The translations under genes and the position numbers were made by a program. The notes under the pieces are model-generated. The model saw nothing but the letters and a program-made list of their open reading frames with translations, made no database searches and was not told where the DNA came from. This document shows, in pieces, positions 17,935 to 27,900 of a DNA stretch of 51,941 nt (the first letter of the stretch is position 1; the number at the start of each line of letters is the position of its first letter). Origin of the DNA: an uncultured Paraprevotella sp. (GTDB taxonomy: Bacteria > Bacteroidota > Bacteroidia > Bacteroidales > Bacteroidaceae); contig URDY01000021.1 of assembly GCA_900546665.1 (NCBI GenBank), positions 1-51,941 on the forward strand, in the 5' to 3' direction.

Positions 17935-20877
17935 TTATTTGATAACCGTTTTTACGCCGTTAATGATATAGATACCTTTGGACAGGCCATTTAAGGCTTC
18001 GTTCTTCTTTACATCCTTGCGAATCAATATTCCACTGATACTATATACATTGACGAGAGTTTCTGCTGACTCAATTGTTTCAATGGCAGTTCCACCGTTA
18101 TTCGGCAATGTCAATACAGCAGCTGTTATACCGGATTCAGCCGGAACACTCAGATAAGCGTTGTAGGCATTGACGGTCTGTTCGTTGCCTTCTTCGATGA
18201 GATAGAAAGCGCTGGTTTCAGCTTCGTCCCGTAACAGGTATGAACCGGCTGGAACCTGTGTATTAGCGTATACACCGGTCAGGAAACCTGAGTTGTAAGA
18301 ATCCTTGCTTGAACCGTTTGCACCAGTGAACGAATAAGTTTCTTCTTTACTTTCGATGATGTAAGGTGTGTTGGCTTCAATCTGGTCCGTTTCGTTTAAT
18401 ACCAGCTGATTGTTTTCATCCACTTCGTTACAGCTGTAGACAGTCATACCTTGTGGAATTTCAGCCGCAAATGGGAGAATCATGGTAGACCAGCCGTTTC
18501 CAGTTACAGATACGTTGATAGTTTCTACGACAGGTGTCAGACGGAAATTGTCTGCCTTATACCAGAACCAGTAATTTTCAGGAGCATAAGAACCGTCTTC
18601 TGCTGATCCCTGAACTCTGATGACCAGTTTGCCGTCTTCACTAACAACCGCAACGGTAGAAACTTCCTGGAGTTTGCCGGCCTCTGCAGTTGTGAATTTC
18701 TCGCTTGGTGTTCCATTGGCAACTACATAGAAACCGCTTGTTTCCGGTGCTTCACCTGTGTACAGTAAAGAAAGAGTGTATTTACCTTCGGGTAATCCTT
18801 CGATAGTTTGTTCCATAGGAACACCTTGCCACCACGTGTTGAAGATGTAATTGCCATCAGCTCCTTCTGTGGCATGACTTCCGTCAGGAGTTACTACGTT
18901 GGTGTCGGAAGATTGTCCGTTAGGTAATACCCATCCGGTCAGATCACCAGTTTCGAAACTATTGTTGATGATAGCCAGGGTATAGTCTGTTCCAGCTTGC
19001 CATTTCTGTGATTTGGCTGCATCGGCCAAAATGGTATAGAGAGCGAGTGTCTCATCTGAAATTTCACCCAAAGTTCCTTCGTTGTAAGCAGTAAGTTTCT
19101 CGTTAATGGCAGCGGTATAAGTCTCTGTATCGTAATCGGTCAGAGTTTCAGCCTTGGCGTTGACATCATCAAGGATGGCTTTGAATTTTTCGTATTCAGG
19201 AATACTTTCCTGTGCGCCCAGGATTGCTGCATCCAATGCGGTCGCAGCTTCAGAAATTTCATTTACGGTTGAGTTTTCATCAACTGCTTCTGCTTTTGCT
19301 ATGGCTGTATTCAGTGCAGACTTTTTGTCTGCTGACATGGCCTGTGCAACCAGTTCGTTGGCTACCAATAACTTTTCCTGAAGGGCTGTTATAAGCTCTG
19401 AATTATCCAATATACCGGTTTTGGCCAGCTGGATGTGTGAGATTCCCACCCAATTGGTTACGTTGGCTTCAGGGACATTGATACCGAATGTCAGTATTCC
19501 GCTAGCGTCAACCTTTACGTTTTCAAGTACGCTTAATGAGAAAAGATTGGTGGAAGCGTCGATGGTCTTGCTCTGGTCTCCTGCAAAGAATTCAACCTTG
19601 CCACTCATGACGTTGTCGAATGTGTAAGCGGATATCGTATAGAGACCGGCAGGCAGTTCAGTCAGAGAATAGGAAAGCTGGCCAGCCGTGCTGAAATGAC
19701 TCGGATTCCAATTTTCGATGAATCCCTCAGCTTCTGTAACTGCATATTCGCCATTGTTCTTTTCTGTAGAATTCTTATGGGCATGGTTCTGGCAAGTATA
19801 AGTCTTGGTCCATCCGTCGATGCTGTATGAAAGTTGTTCTACGTAATATGAGAAATTCAAAGAACTTCCTTCAGCAGGTTTGGCTACAGGAGCAAAGTCA
19901 GCTACTGCTTTCTGATAAAGTCCGATAGCACTGGTCAGTTCTTCTACGGAAGCGGCTGTTTCTACAGCTTCCTGAGCTGCGTCCATGGCTTCCTTGAATG
20001 CGTTGCGGCGCGTATCCTCACTCATGCTGGTCTCCGTTTCGGTATAGAGAGATTCACAGAATGTAACAAGGCGAGGCAGTTCTGCTTCTTTCTTGCTCTG
20101 GAAATCAGAAATTTCAGTGATCATGGCTTTCAAGTTCTGTACGGCTGCAAATATGGCTTCATCATCTGTTGCTGCTTCTGCATCATCTATGGCCTGATCA
20201 ATCTTGGTTCCCCATGCAGCATTCAATTCTGCTTTCAGTGCCGTAAGTTCGTCTATGAGAGGCTGGATCTCATATTTGGAATAAGCAGTCCTTTCAATAC
20301 TGTAAATGAGATATTGGCCAATGTTGTCACCTGTCTTGTTGGCTGCCATACGGGAATTGTCAACAAATGCTTCCGGGATGTTGTCCCAAGTGCCCAGATA
20401 ATTCTCTCCTTTGTTGGGTCCGTTCTTGAATGTCCAGTAACCGTCTGTTTCATTGTATGAAAAGACGAACTGGGTAACGCCTGTCAGTTCGGATTGTGCG
20501 CTTAGCCATACATTCCATGGATCATTGCCACCCGGTTTGATGTAAGTGTTTTCTGACAGACTTTGAATGGCGTAACCGGTTTCATAACCGTTGAATCCAT
20601 TTTCCGGTTCAATCATCCAGACTACATTTTTGTTTTCACCCGGATCCGTTGCTTTCATGTAACGCGGACCGTCCGTTGAAGTGGCTGTGACCATCAGGTC
20701 TGTAGCACGCTTTTCAGTCAGAATGAAGTAGTAATCGTTAAGATTCTCAGGCATTGCAGTTACAAGTTCATACCCTTTCTCTGGTGTTAGAATGTCCGTA
20801 GCATTTTGGGCTACTACAGTCTGCATGCCTGTGGTGGCTAAAAAAATAGCCATTGCACTAAGTAATTCTTTTTTCAT
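17935..20877 (-). CDS. Large secreted modular protein with T9SS-like C-terminal tail
   Basis: A 980-aa exported protein (signal peptide about 1-23, ending TVVAQN). By eye it alternates beta-sandwich and helical modules. Residues about 30-195 are beta-rich (lectin- or trefoil-like). Residues 205-330 are a charged helical FIVAR-like segment. Residues 340-490 are a beta-sandwich (ELPAGLYTISAYTFDN). Residues 495-625 are a second helical segment (ALNTAIAKAEAVDENS). Residues 640-790 are a second carbohydrate-binding-like sandwich (NNSFETGDLTGWVLPNG). A beta domain follows (GNGWSTMILPFAAEIPQG), then a tail of about 45 residues (VYSISGILIRKD ... LSKGIYIINGVKTVIK) of the Por-secretion type. No catalytic motif is evident; a carbohydrate- or host-binding role is inference. 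It is transcribed alone, with a leader of about 115 bases. Confidence 0.85.
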   Translation of the reverse strand: MKKELLSAMAIFLATTGMQTVVAQNATDILTPEKGYELVTAMPENLNDYYFILTEKRATDLMVTATSTDGPRYMKATDPGENKNVVWMIEPENGFNGYETGYAIQSLSENTYIKPGGNDPWNVWLSAQSELTGVTQFVFSYNETDGYWTFKNGPNKGENYLGTWDNIPEAFVDNSRMAANKTGDNIGQYLIYSIERTAYSKYEIQPLIDELTALKAELNAAWGTKIDQAIDDAEAATDDEAIFAAVQNLKAMITEISDFQSKKEAELPRLVTFCESLYTETETSMSEDTRRNAFKEAMDAAQEAVETAASVEELTSAIGLYQKAVADFAPVAKPAEGSSLNFSYYVEQLSYSIDGWTKTYTCQNHAHKNSTEKNNGEYAVTEAEGFIENWNPSHFSTAGQLSYSLTELPAGLYTISAYTFDNVMSGKVEFFAGDQSKTIDASTNLFSLSVLENVKVDASGILTFGINVPEANVTNWVGISHIQLAKTGILDNSELITALQEKLLVANELVAQAMSADKKSALNTAIAKAEAVDENSTVNEISEAATALDAAILGAQESIPEYEKFKAILDDVNAKAETLTDYDTETYTAAINEKLTAYNEGTLGEISDETLALYTILADAAKSQKWQAGTDYTLAIINNSFETGDLTGWVLPNGQSSDTNVVTPDGSHATEGADGNYIFNTWWQGVPMEQTIEGLPEGKYTLSLLYTGEAPETSGFYVVANGTPSEKFTTAEAGKLQEVSTVAVVSEDGKLVIRVQGSAEDGSYAPENYWFWYKADNFRLTPVVETINVSVTGNGWSTMILPFAAEIPQGMTVYSCNEVDENNQLVLNETDQIEANTPYIIESKEETYSFTGANGSSKDSYNSGFLTGVYANTQVPAGSYLLRDEAETSAFYLIEEGNEQTVNAYNAYLSVPAESGITAAVLTLPNNGGTAIETIESAETLVNVYSISGILIRKDVKKNEALNGLSKGIYIINGVKTVIK

Positions 20878-20997
20878 GCGATTGATTTTTAGTAATGATA
20901 GTAATATAAACAGGTTAATAAATAAAAGGTTTCTTCATATTTAGTTGGGATGTACTCTTACTCCTCGTGCAATAAGTGTTTTTTTAGGTATTATGGG

Positions 20998-21005
20998 CAA
21001 AGATA
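20998..21005 (-). promoter_or_regulatory. -7 box (TATCTTTG) for the 980-aa secreted protein
   Basis: On the minus strand a perfect TAnnTTTG box lies 120 bases upstream of the start. No -33 TTTG is seen; the region upstream of it is A/T-rich. Confidence 0.5.
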
Positions 21006-21313
21006 CATTTTTTTAATGTATTTTTGTATTTTACATCAGTCTTTTTTGAAAAACAGGTAAAAAGGACTGGTCTGATATGGTCATAAGTCAAGCCTTGAAC
21101 AGATCCTGCGAACAGAATAGGCCTGTCGTTGCAGTTACTGATGGATTCAGTTTGGTGGTTCTGAAAGTAATGGATAAAAATGAGGCCCTATTATTGGAAA
21201 ATAACTTGCAGTGATGGATGGAAAAAAGGTTTTGATCTGATGATTATGCGGAGGAAACATACAATAAAATGAGTGATTGTTCGTTTACAATATCAGTTAA
21301 AGTATACTAGTAA
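21006..21313. other. Intergenic stretch before ruvA
   Basis: No open reading frame of note. The sequence starts with A/T runs and a small hairpin (AGTCTTTTTT with AAAAAGGACT, near 21037-21067). I find no recognisable promoter box for ruvA; TATACTAG just before its start is the closest AT-rich element. Confidence 0.4.
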
Positions 21314-21925
21314 ATGATAGAATATATTAAAGGTCGGTTAGATGATCTGACACCGACTGTGGCAGTGGTAGAATGTCATGGCGTGGGCTATGGTTTAAAT
21401 ATTTCGCTTAATACTTATTCGGCAATTCAGGGAAAAGATGAAGTGAAACTGTATGTGTATGAGGCTATACGTGAAGATGCTTATACTTTGTTTGGTTTCG
21501 TATCCAAGAGGGAACGTGAGCTTTTTGAACTGTTGATCAGTGTGTCCGGCATAGGGGGAAATACAGCCCGCATGATTCTTTCTGCACTTACTCCTTCTGA
21601 ACTTTGTGAGGTGATCAGTACAGGAAATGAGCGCGTACTGAAAACGGTCAAGGGAATAGGGTTGAAAACAGCTCAACGCATTATAGTTGATTTGAAAGAT
21701 AAGATAGCCATGTCCGGACTGGTTTCCGGAGAAGATGGCATGGTGGTGAGCGGAGATAAAGTCCTGTCCGACCGGCATCATGAAATCAAAGAGGAAGCTG
21801 TGGCAGCTCTTACGATGCTTGGATTTCCGCCTGCGCCTTCCCAGAAGGTGGTTTTGGCTATCTTGAAAGAAGATGCAGATGCCACTGTAGAACAAGTGAT
21901 TAAGCTGGCCTTGAAGCGATTGTAG
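21314..21925 (+). CDS. ruvA: Holliday junction branch migration protein RuvA
   Basis: A 203-aa RuvA of normal length. RuvA tetramers bind the four-way junction and load the RuvB motor during recombinational repair. Domain I is the OB fold ([20 protein letters not shown]). Domain II carries both helix-hairpin-helix motifs, [16 protein letters not shown] (about residues 77-92) and [19 protein letters not shown] (about 112-130). Domain III at the C-terminus ([21 protein letters not shown]) contacts RuvB. The neighbouring sprA gene starts 27 bases after its stop, so they are probably cotranscribed. No ruvB or ruvC lies in the window. Confidence 0.97.
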   Translation: MIEYIKGRLDDLTPTVAVVECHGVGYGLNISLNTYSAIQGKDEVKLYVYEAIREDAYTLFGFVSKRERELFELLISVSGIGGNTARMILSALTPSELCEVISTGNERVLKTVKGIGLKTAQRIIVDLKDKIAMSGLVSGEDGMVVSGDKVLSDRHHEIKEEAVAALTMLGFPPAPSQKVVLAILKEDADATVEQVIKLALKRL

Positions 21926-21952
21926 TAAGGCTACTGAAATTTTGAAAATGGA

Positions 21953-24900
21953 ATGAAGAAAATAATTAAACGTATAGTCTATTTCTTATTGTTAGCTTTA
22001 AGCGTAAATGCATTGGCTTCCATAGGGAATACCATGTCTGTAGGTCAGGAAAGAATGAGACCGGGTGTGGCTGAACCGGATACGGTCAAGCCACGTTTTG
22101 CTGTCCGTCGTACCGCTCCTGAAAATGAAGCAGATCTGGATAAAAAAACGATGGACCTGCGCACTCCGGACAATTTGAAGACAGATACGGTCTATGATCC
22201 TGCGACAGGACATTATACCATAGGTACCAAATTGGGTGACAGTTATCTGAATGCTCCGATTCTGATGACACCGGAGGAGTATCAGGAATGGAGTCTGCAA
22301 AAATCATTGCAAAGTTATTATAGGCAAAAAAATGCAGAGGAATATGCCAATGAAGGTAAAAACAAATTCGATTTTACAGATATGCAGTTTGATCTGGGAC
22401 CGGCAGAAAAAATATTCGGTCCGGGTGGAGTCCGTTTGCGTACGCAGGGAACGGCTGAATTGAAGGTAGGAGCGAACCTGAAGAAGACTGATAATCCCAG
22501 TCTGGCGGAAAATCGCCGGAAAACGTTCGGTTTTGATTTTGATGAGAAAATCAACCTGAGTATGAACGGTTCAGTGGGTGATAAAATCAATTTGAATTTG
22601 AATTATAATACGGATGCTACATTTGATTTTGATGCTCAGGCTGTTAAACTGAAATATGAAGGCAAGGAAGATGAAATCATCAAATTGATAGAGGCCGGTA
22701 ATATTTCGTTGCCGACCAATTCCTCGTTGATTCGTGGTGCTTCATCTCTGTTCGGTATTCGTACGGATCTGCAGTTTGGTAAGTTTAAAATGCAAACGGT
22801 GGTATCACAGAAAAAGTCTACATCCAAGACGGTGTCTTCAAAAGGTGGAGACCAGTTACATTCGTATGAGTTTTCTGCTACGGAGTATGAAGAAAACAGG
22901 CATTTCTTCTTGGCACATTATTTCCGTGACCGTTATGATCAGAATATGAGTCAGTTGCCGAATGTAGCTTCCGGAATAACGATTAAACGTGTAGAATTGT
23001 GGGTGACTAACAAAAGCGGAAGCTATGAAAGTAACCGTAACATAGTGGGATTTACCGATTTGGGAGAGCATGATCATATTTCCAATTCCATCTGGACACC
23101 GGGTTCGGTACTGGTTCCCAGTAACCAGGCTAACTCCCTTTATTCGACAATGACTACACAACATGCGGCAGCACGTGATATTTCACAGACATCTACCGAT
23201 CTGGATGCTATTAACGGTTTTGAAGGAAGTATTGACTATGAAAAGCTGCAGAGCGCACGTTTGCTTTCTTCATCGGAGTATACCCTGAATACATCACTTG
23301 GTTATGTGTCATTGAACTTTACGCTTCAGCCGGATGAAGTTCTGGCCGTGGCGTTTGAATATACTTATAATGGTACGACCTATCAGGTCGGTGAGTTTTC
23401 CGGTGACCTGACGGATAATACTCAGGCTCTGTTTGTCAAAACGTTGAAAAACACATCAACGACGCCGCAAATGGGAAACTGGGATCTGATGATGAAAAAC
23501 GTCTATAGTCTTGGGGCTACGACAACACAGAAAGACAAGTTCAAGCTGGACATCAAGTATCAAAGTGATTCGGCAGGTGTATATGTGTCATATATTCCGG
23601 AAGAACAGTTCAAGAATACCAAGATCCTAAAGATTATGAACCTGGATCGCCTGGATGCCAATAACCGGACGAATCCTAATGGACAGTTTGACTACGTAGA
23701 GGGCTATACCATTAACAAAGGTCGGGTTTATTTTCCCGTTGTAGAGCCGTTCGGCAGTCATTTGCGTACTTATCTCAACAGTCAGGTTCTGGCTGACAAG
23801 TACTGTTTTGATGCACTTTATGATTCTACGAAGACAGTGGCCAAGCAGATCGCGGAAAAGAACAAATTTATTCTTACGGGAGAATATAAGGGAAATAACG
23901 GAGCTGAAATCAGTCTAGGGGCTATGAACGTTCCGCCGGGTTCAGTCGTTGTCACTGCGGGTGGTGTGACTTTGGTTGAGAATACTGATTATACGGTGGA
24001 TTATTCCATGGGAGTAGTGACCATCATCAATCAAAGCATTATTGATGCCGGTACGAATGTCAGTGTCAGTCTGGAAAGCAATGACTATTATGGCATGCAA
24101 CGGAAGACCATGGTCGGATTTAACATGCAATATGATTTCAGCAAAGACTTGGTTTTGGGAGGTACGTTCATGTTCCTTAACGAGCAGCCTCTGACTACAA
24201 AAGTCAATATGGGAGAAGAACCGCTGAAAAATACATTGTGGGGATTGAATCTTTCATGGAAACACGAAAGTCAGTGGTTGACCAATTTGATAGACAAGAT
24301 TCCGCTTATTGATGTAACGGCGCCTTCACAGATCAATTTTACTGGAGAATTTGCACAGCTGATTGCCGGTCAGAATAAGAAAATACAGGGTGCGGCTTCA
24401 TATCTGGATGATTTCGAAAATACAAAAAACGGAATCAGCATTATGCAGCCTACCAGTTGGATGATTTCCAGTGTGCCTTCTGATTTTGAGGAAAGCAAAC
24501 TGGTGAATGATGTGCGTGCCGGTTATCGCAGGGCATTGTTAAGCTGGTATTATATCGATCCGCTTTTTACAAGACAAAGTTCTTCTCTTACTCCTTCTCA
24601 CATTAAAAGTGACCTTAATCAACTGTCAAACCATTATGTGAGAGAAGTCTACGAGCGTGAGCTGTATCCTAACAAGACACAGACCAGTTATAATTCAGCC
24701 AGTTCAATGTCTATTCTTAACCTGTCTTATTATCCAACGGAGCGTGGTGCTTACAACCTGAACACCAATCTCGATTATAACGGACGGTTGACGGAGCCTC
24801 GTCAGAACTGGGGAGGTATGATGAGAAAGTTGGATACGAATGACTTTGAGACGGCAAACATCGAATATGTAGAATTCTGGTTGTTGGATCCGTTTATTTA

Positions 24901-27900
24901 TAGTCGGAATCAGACGGGTGACTTCGGAGGTGATCTTTATCTGAATCTGGGTGAGGTCAGCGAAGATATTCTTCATGATGGAAAGAAATTCTTTGAGAGC
25001 GGTCTTCCGATAGACGGTGATCCGGCTTATTATACAGAAACGGTGTGGGGACGTGTACCCAATACCACCAGTGTGACTTATGCCTTTAACAATTCCAGCG
25101 GTTCACGAGAGAAACAGGACGTCGGTCTGAATGGTTTAAGCAGTGAGGATGAACGTAATTTCGGAGCTTATAAGGAATTCCTGGCTACAGTACAAGGTAA
25201 GGTCAGTGCTGCTGTTTTTGATTCGTTGCTGAATGATCCGGCTGCCGATAATTACCATTATTTCCGTGGATCGGATTATGATGCACAACAGCGCAGTATC
25301 CTCGACCGCTATAAATATATCAACTTGCCGGAAGGTAACTCCCGTTCCAATGAGAACAGTAATGAATCGTATGATACATCATATAAGACGACTCCGGATG
25401 TAGAAGATATTAATCAGGATTATACTTTGAATGAATACGAAAAGTATTATCAGTATCATATCAGCATGCGGCCTGAAGATATGGTGGTGGGTCGGAATTA
25501 TATTGTGGACAAGCGTACAGCCAGTGTAAAACTGCGTAACGGAAATACGGAAGAAGTCAATTGGTATCAATTCCGTGTACCTTTGACGGAGTATGAAAAG
25601 AAAATCGGCAATATCAATGATTTTACAAGCATCCGGTTCATGCGTATGTTCCTGACGAACTTTGAAAAACCGATAGTCTTGCGTTTTGCTACTTTGGATT
25701 TGGTTAAGGCTGACTGGCGTACGTATGAGCAGGCGCTTTATACGGGTGAAATGCCTTCAACCAGTGGAACACTGGAGATCTCGGCTGTGAATATTGAAGA
25801 AAACAATGACAAGACGCCTGTGAACTATGTGCTTCCTCCGGGAATCAGCAGAGTTGTGGATCCCTCTCAGAGCCAGTTGTCTGAGGATAATGAACAGGCC
25901 TTGTCCATTCTGGTCCGTAATCTGGCTACAGGAGATGCACGCGCCGTATACAAGAATACCAATATAGATATGCGTCAGTATAAACATCTTCAGATGTTTG
26001 TACATGCCAATGCTTTGGCCGAGAATGTAACCGAAACAGAGAACAATCAGACCAGTGTGTTTATCCGTTTGGGTTCGGATTATAAGAATAACTTCTATGA
26101 ATACGAAATACCTTTGCAGCTGACAGCTCCGGGAAAATATGATACGTATTCAGCTTCCCAGTGTCAGGCGGTATGGCCGGCTGAAAATATGCTCGATATT
26201 GATTTGTCTGTATTTACGGATGTCAAGCAGGCACGTAATAAAGCCAAGAGTCTTGGTCAGACCAATTTGACTACCTTATATTCGGTTTATGACAGTAATC
26301 GTCCGAATAACAAGGTGAGTGTGATGGGTAATCCGACATTGGGCGAAGTCAAGACCATAATGATCGGTATTCGTAACAATGCCCGCGAGGTGAAGTCTGT
26401 TGAGGTTTGGGTGAACGAGCTGCGCTTGCAGGAATATACGAATGACGGAGGTTGGGCCGCACAGGGAAACTTGAATGTGCAGCTTTCGGATTTGGGATCA
26501 ATCAATCTGACAGGACACATGGAGACGGCCGGATTTGGCGGACTGGAGGATGCTGTAAGCGAGCGTAACGACGAAGATATTTATAATTACAGTATTACGA
26601 CCAGTTTTGAACTGGGTAAGCTCTTGCCTGAAAAGGTACGTCTTTCTGCTCCTATTTATTATTCTTATAATAAGGAAGTAATCCGTCCGAAGTATAATCC
26701 TTTGGATACTGATATGTTGTTGAAAGACGCATTGGATGCTTGTGCTACTGATGCCGAGAAAGATTCTTTGCGTAGTCTGACTACGACAGAAACAACCAAT
26801 AAGAATTTCAGTTTGAGTAATGTAAAGTTCAATATAGCGACACCAAAGCATCCCATGCCTTACGATCCGGCGAATTTCTCTTTCAGCTATTCACACAGTG
26901 AATCGAACAAAACAGGACAAACGACGGCTTGGGAAACAGATAAAAGTTGGAATGGTTCGTTGAATTACAGCTATTCTCCTGAATATAAGGCGTTCGAACC
27001 GTTTAAAAAAATGATTAAGAGTAAAAGCAAATGGTGGGATATCATCCGTGACCAGAATTTCAACTATTTACCGCAGAGCCTGTCATTCAATACGGATATT
27101 GTGCGTAACTATTACGAATTGCAGGAGAGGGATATAGATAATATGGAAGATCCAATGTCCTTACCATTATCTTTTTCACAGGAATTCTTGTGGAATCGTG
27201 ACTTTAGCTTGCGTTGGGACTTGACCAAGGCTTTGCATTTGACATTCTCTTCTGCTACTCATGCGGAAATTCTGGAGCCTTACACTCCGGTTAATAAGGA
27301 TCTGTATCCGGATCAGTATTCGTTGTGGAAGGATTCTGTATGGCAGAGCATAAAGGGATTGGGTACACCATTGGATTACCAACAGGATTTTTCTGCATCG
27401 TATAAGGTTCCTTTGGAAAAACTGCCTTGTCTGACCTGGATCTCATTGGATGGCAGCTATACTGCCAATTATACTTGGAACAGAGGTATGGAACTGGAGG
27501 ATGGCACATCTTATGGTAATACGATTAACAATCAACGTTCTGTTAACATTAACGGACGTTTCAATCTGGAGACTTTTTATAATTATTTCCCGTTCCTTAA
27601 AGAGGTCAATAAGAAGTATTCGGCTGGCGGACGAAAACAAAGTTCGAGTGATAAGTTAAAGGCCGCTTCCAGAAAGCAGCAAAAGGCTAAGGAGGAAGAA
27701 GAAAAGAAGCGGAAAGAGAGAGAAAAAGAAAAAGCTGCAGAAAAAGGAGAAGATGAAAAAACGGCTCAGGCTGATAATGCCAAAGGTAATGCCAATGCCA
27801 AGGCGAAGAATCCCCGTTTTAAAGGTTTTGCAGGAGAAATCCGTCTGAAGGCAGATACTACGGTGGAATTGGCACACAACCAGAAAAGCAAGAAAATTCG

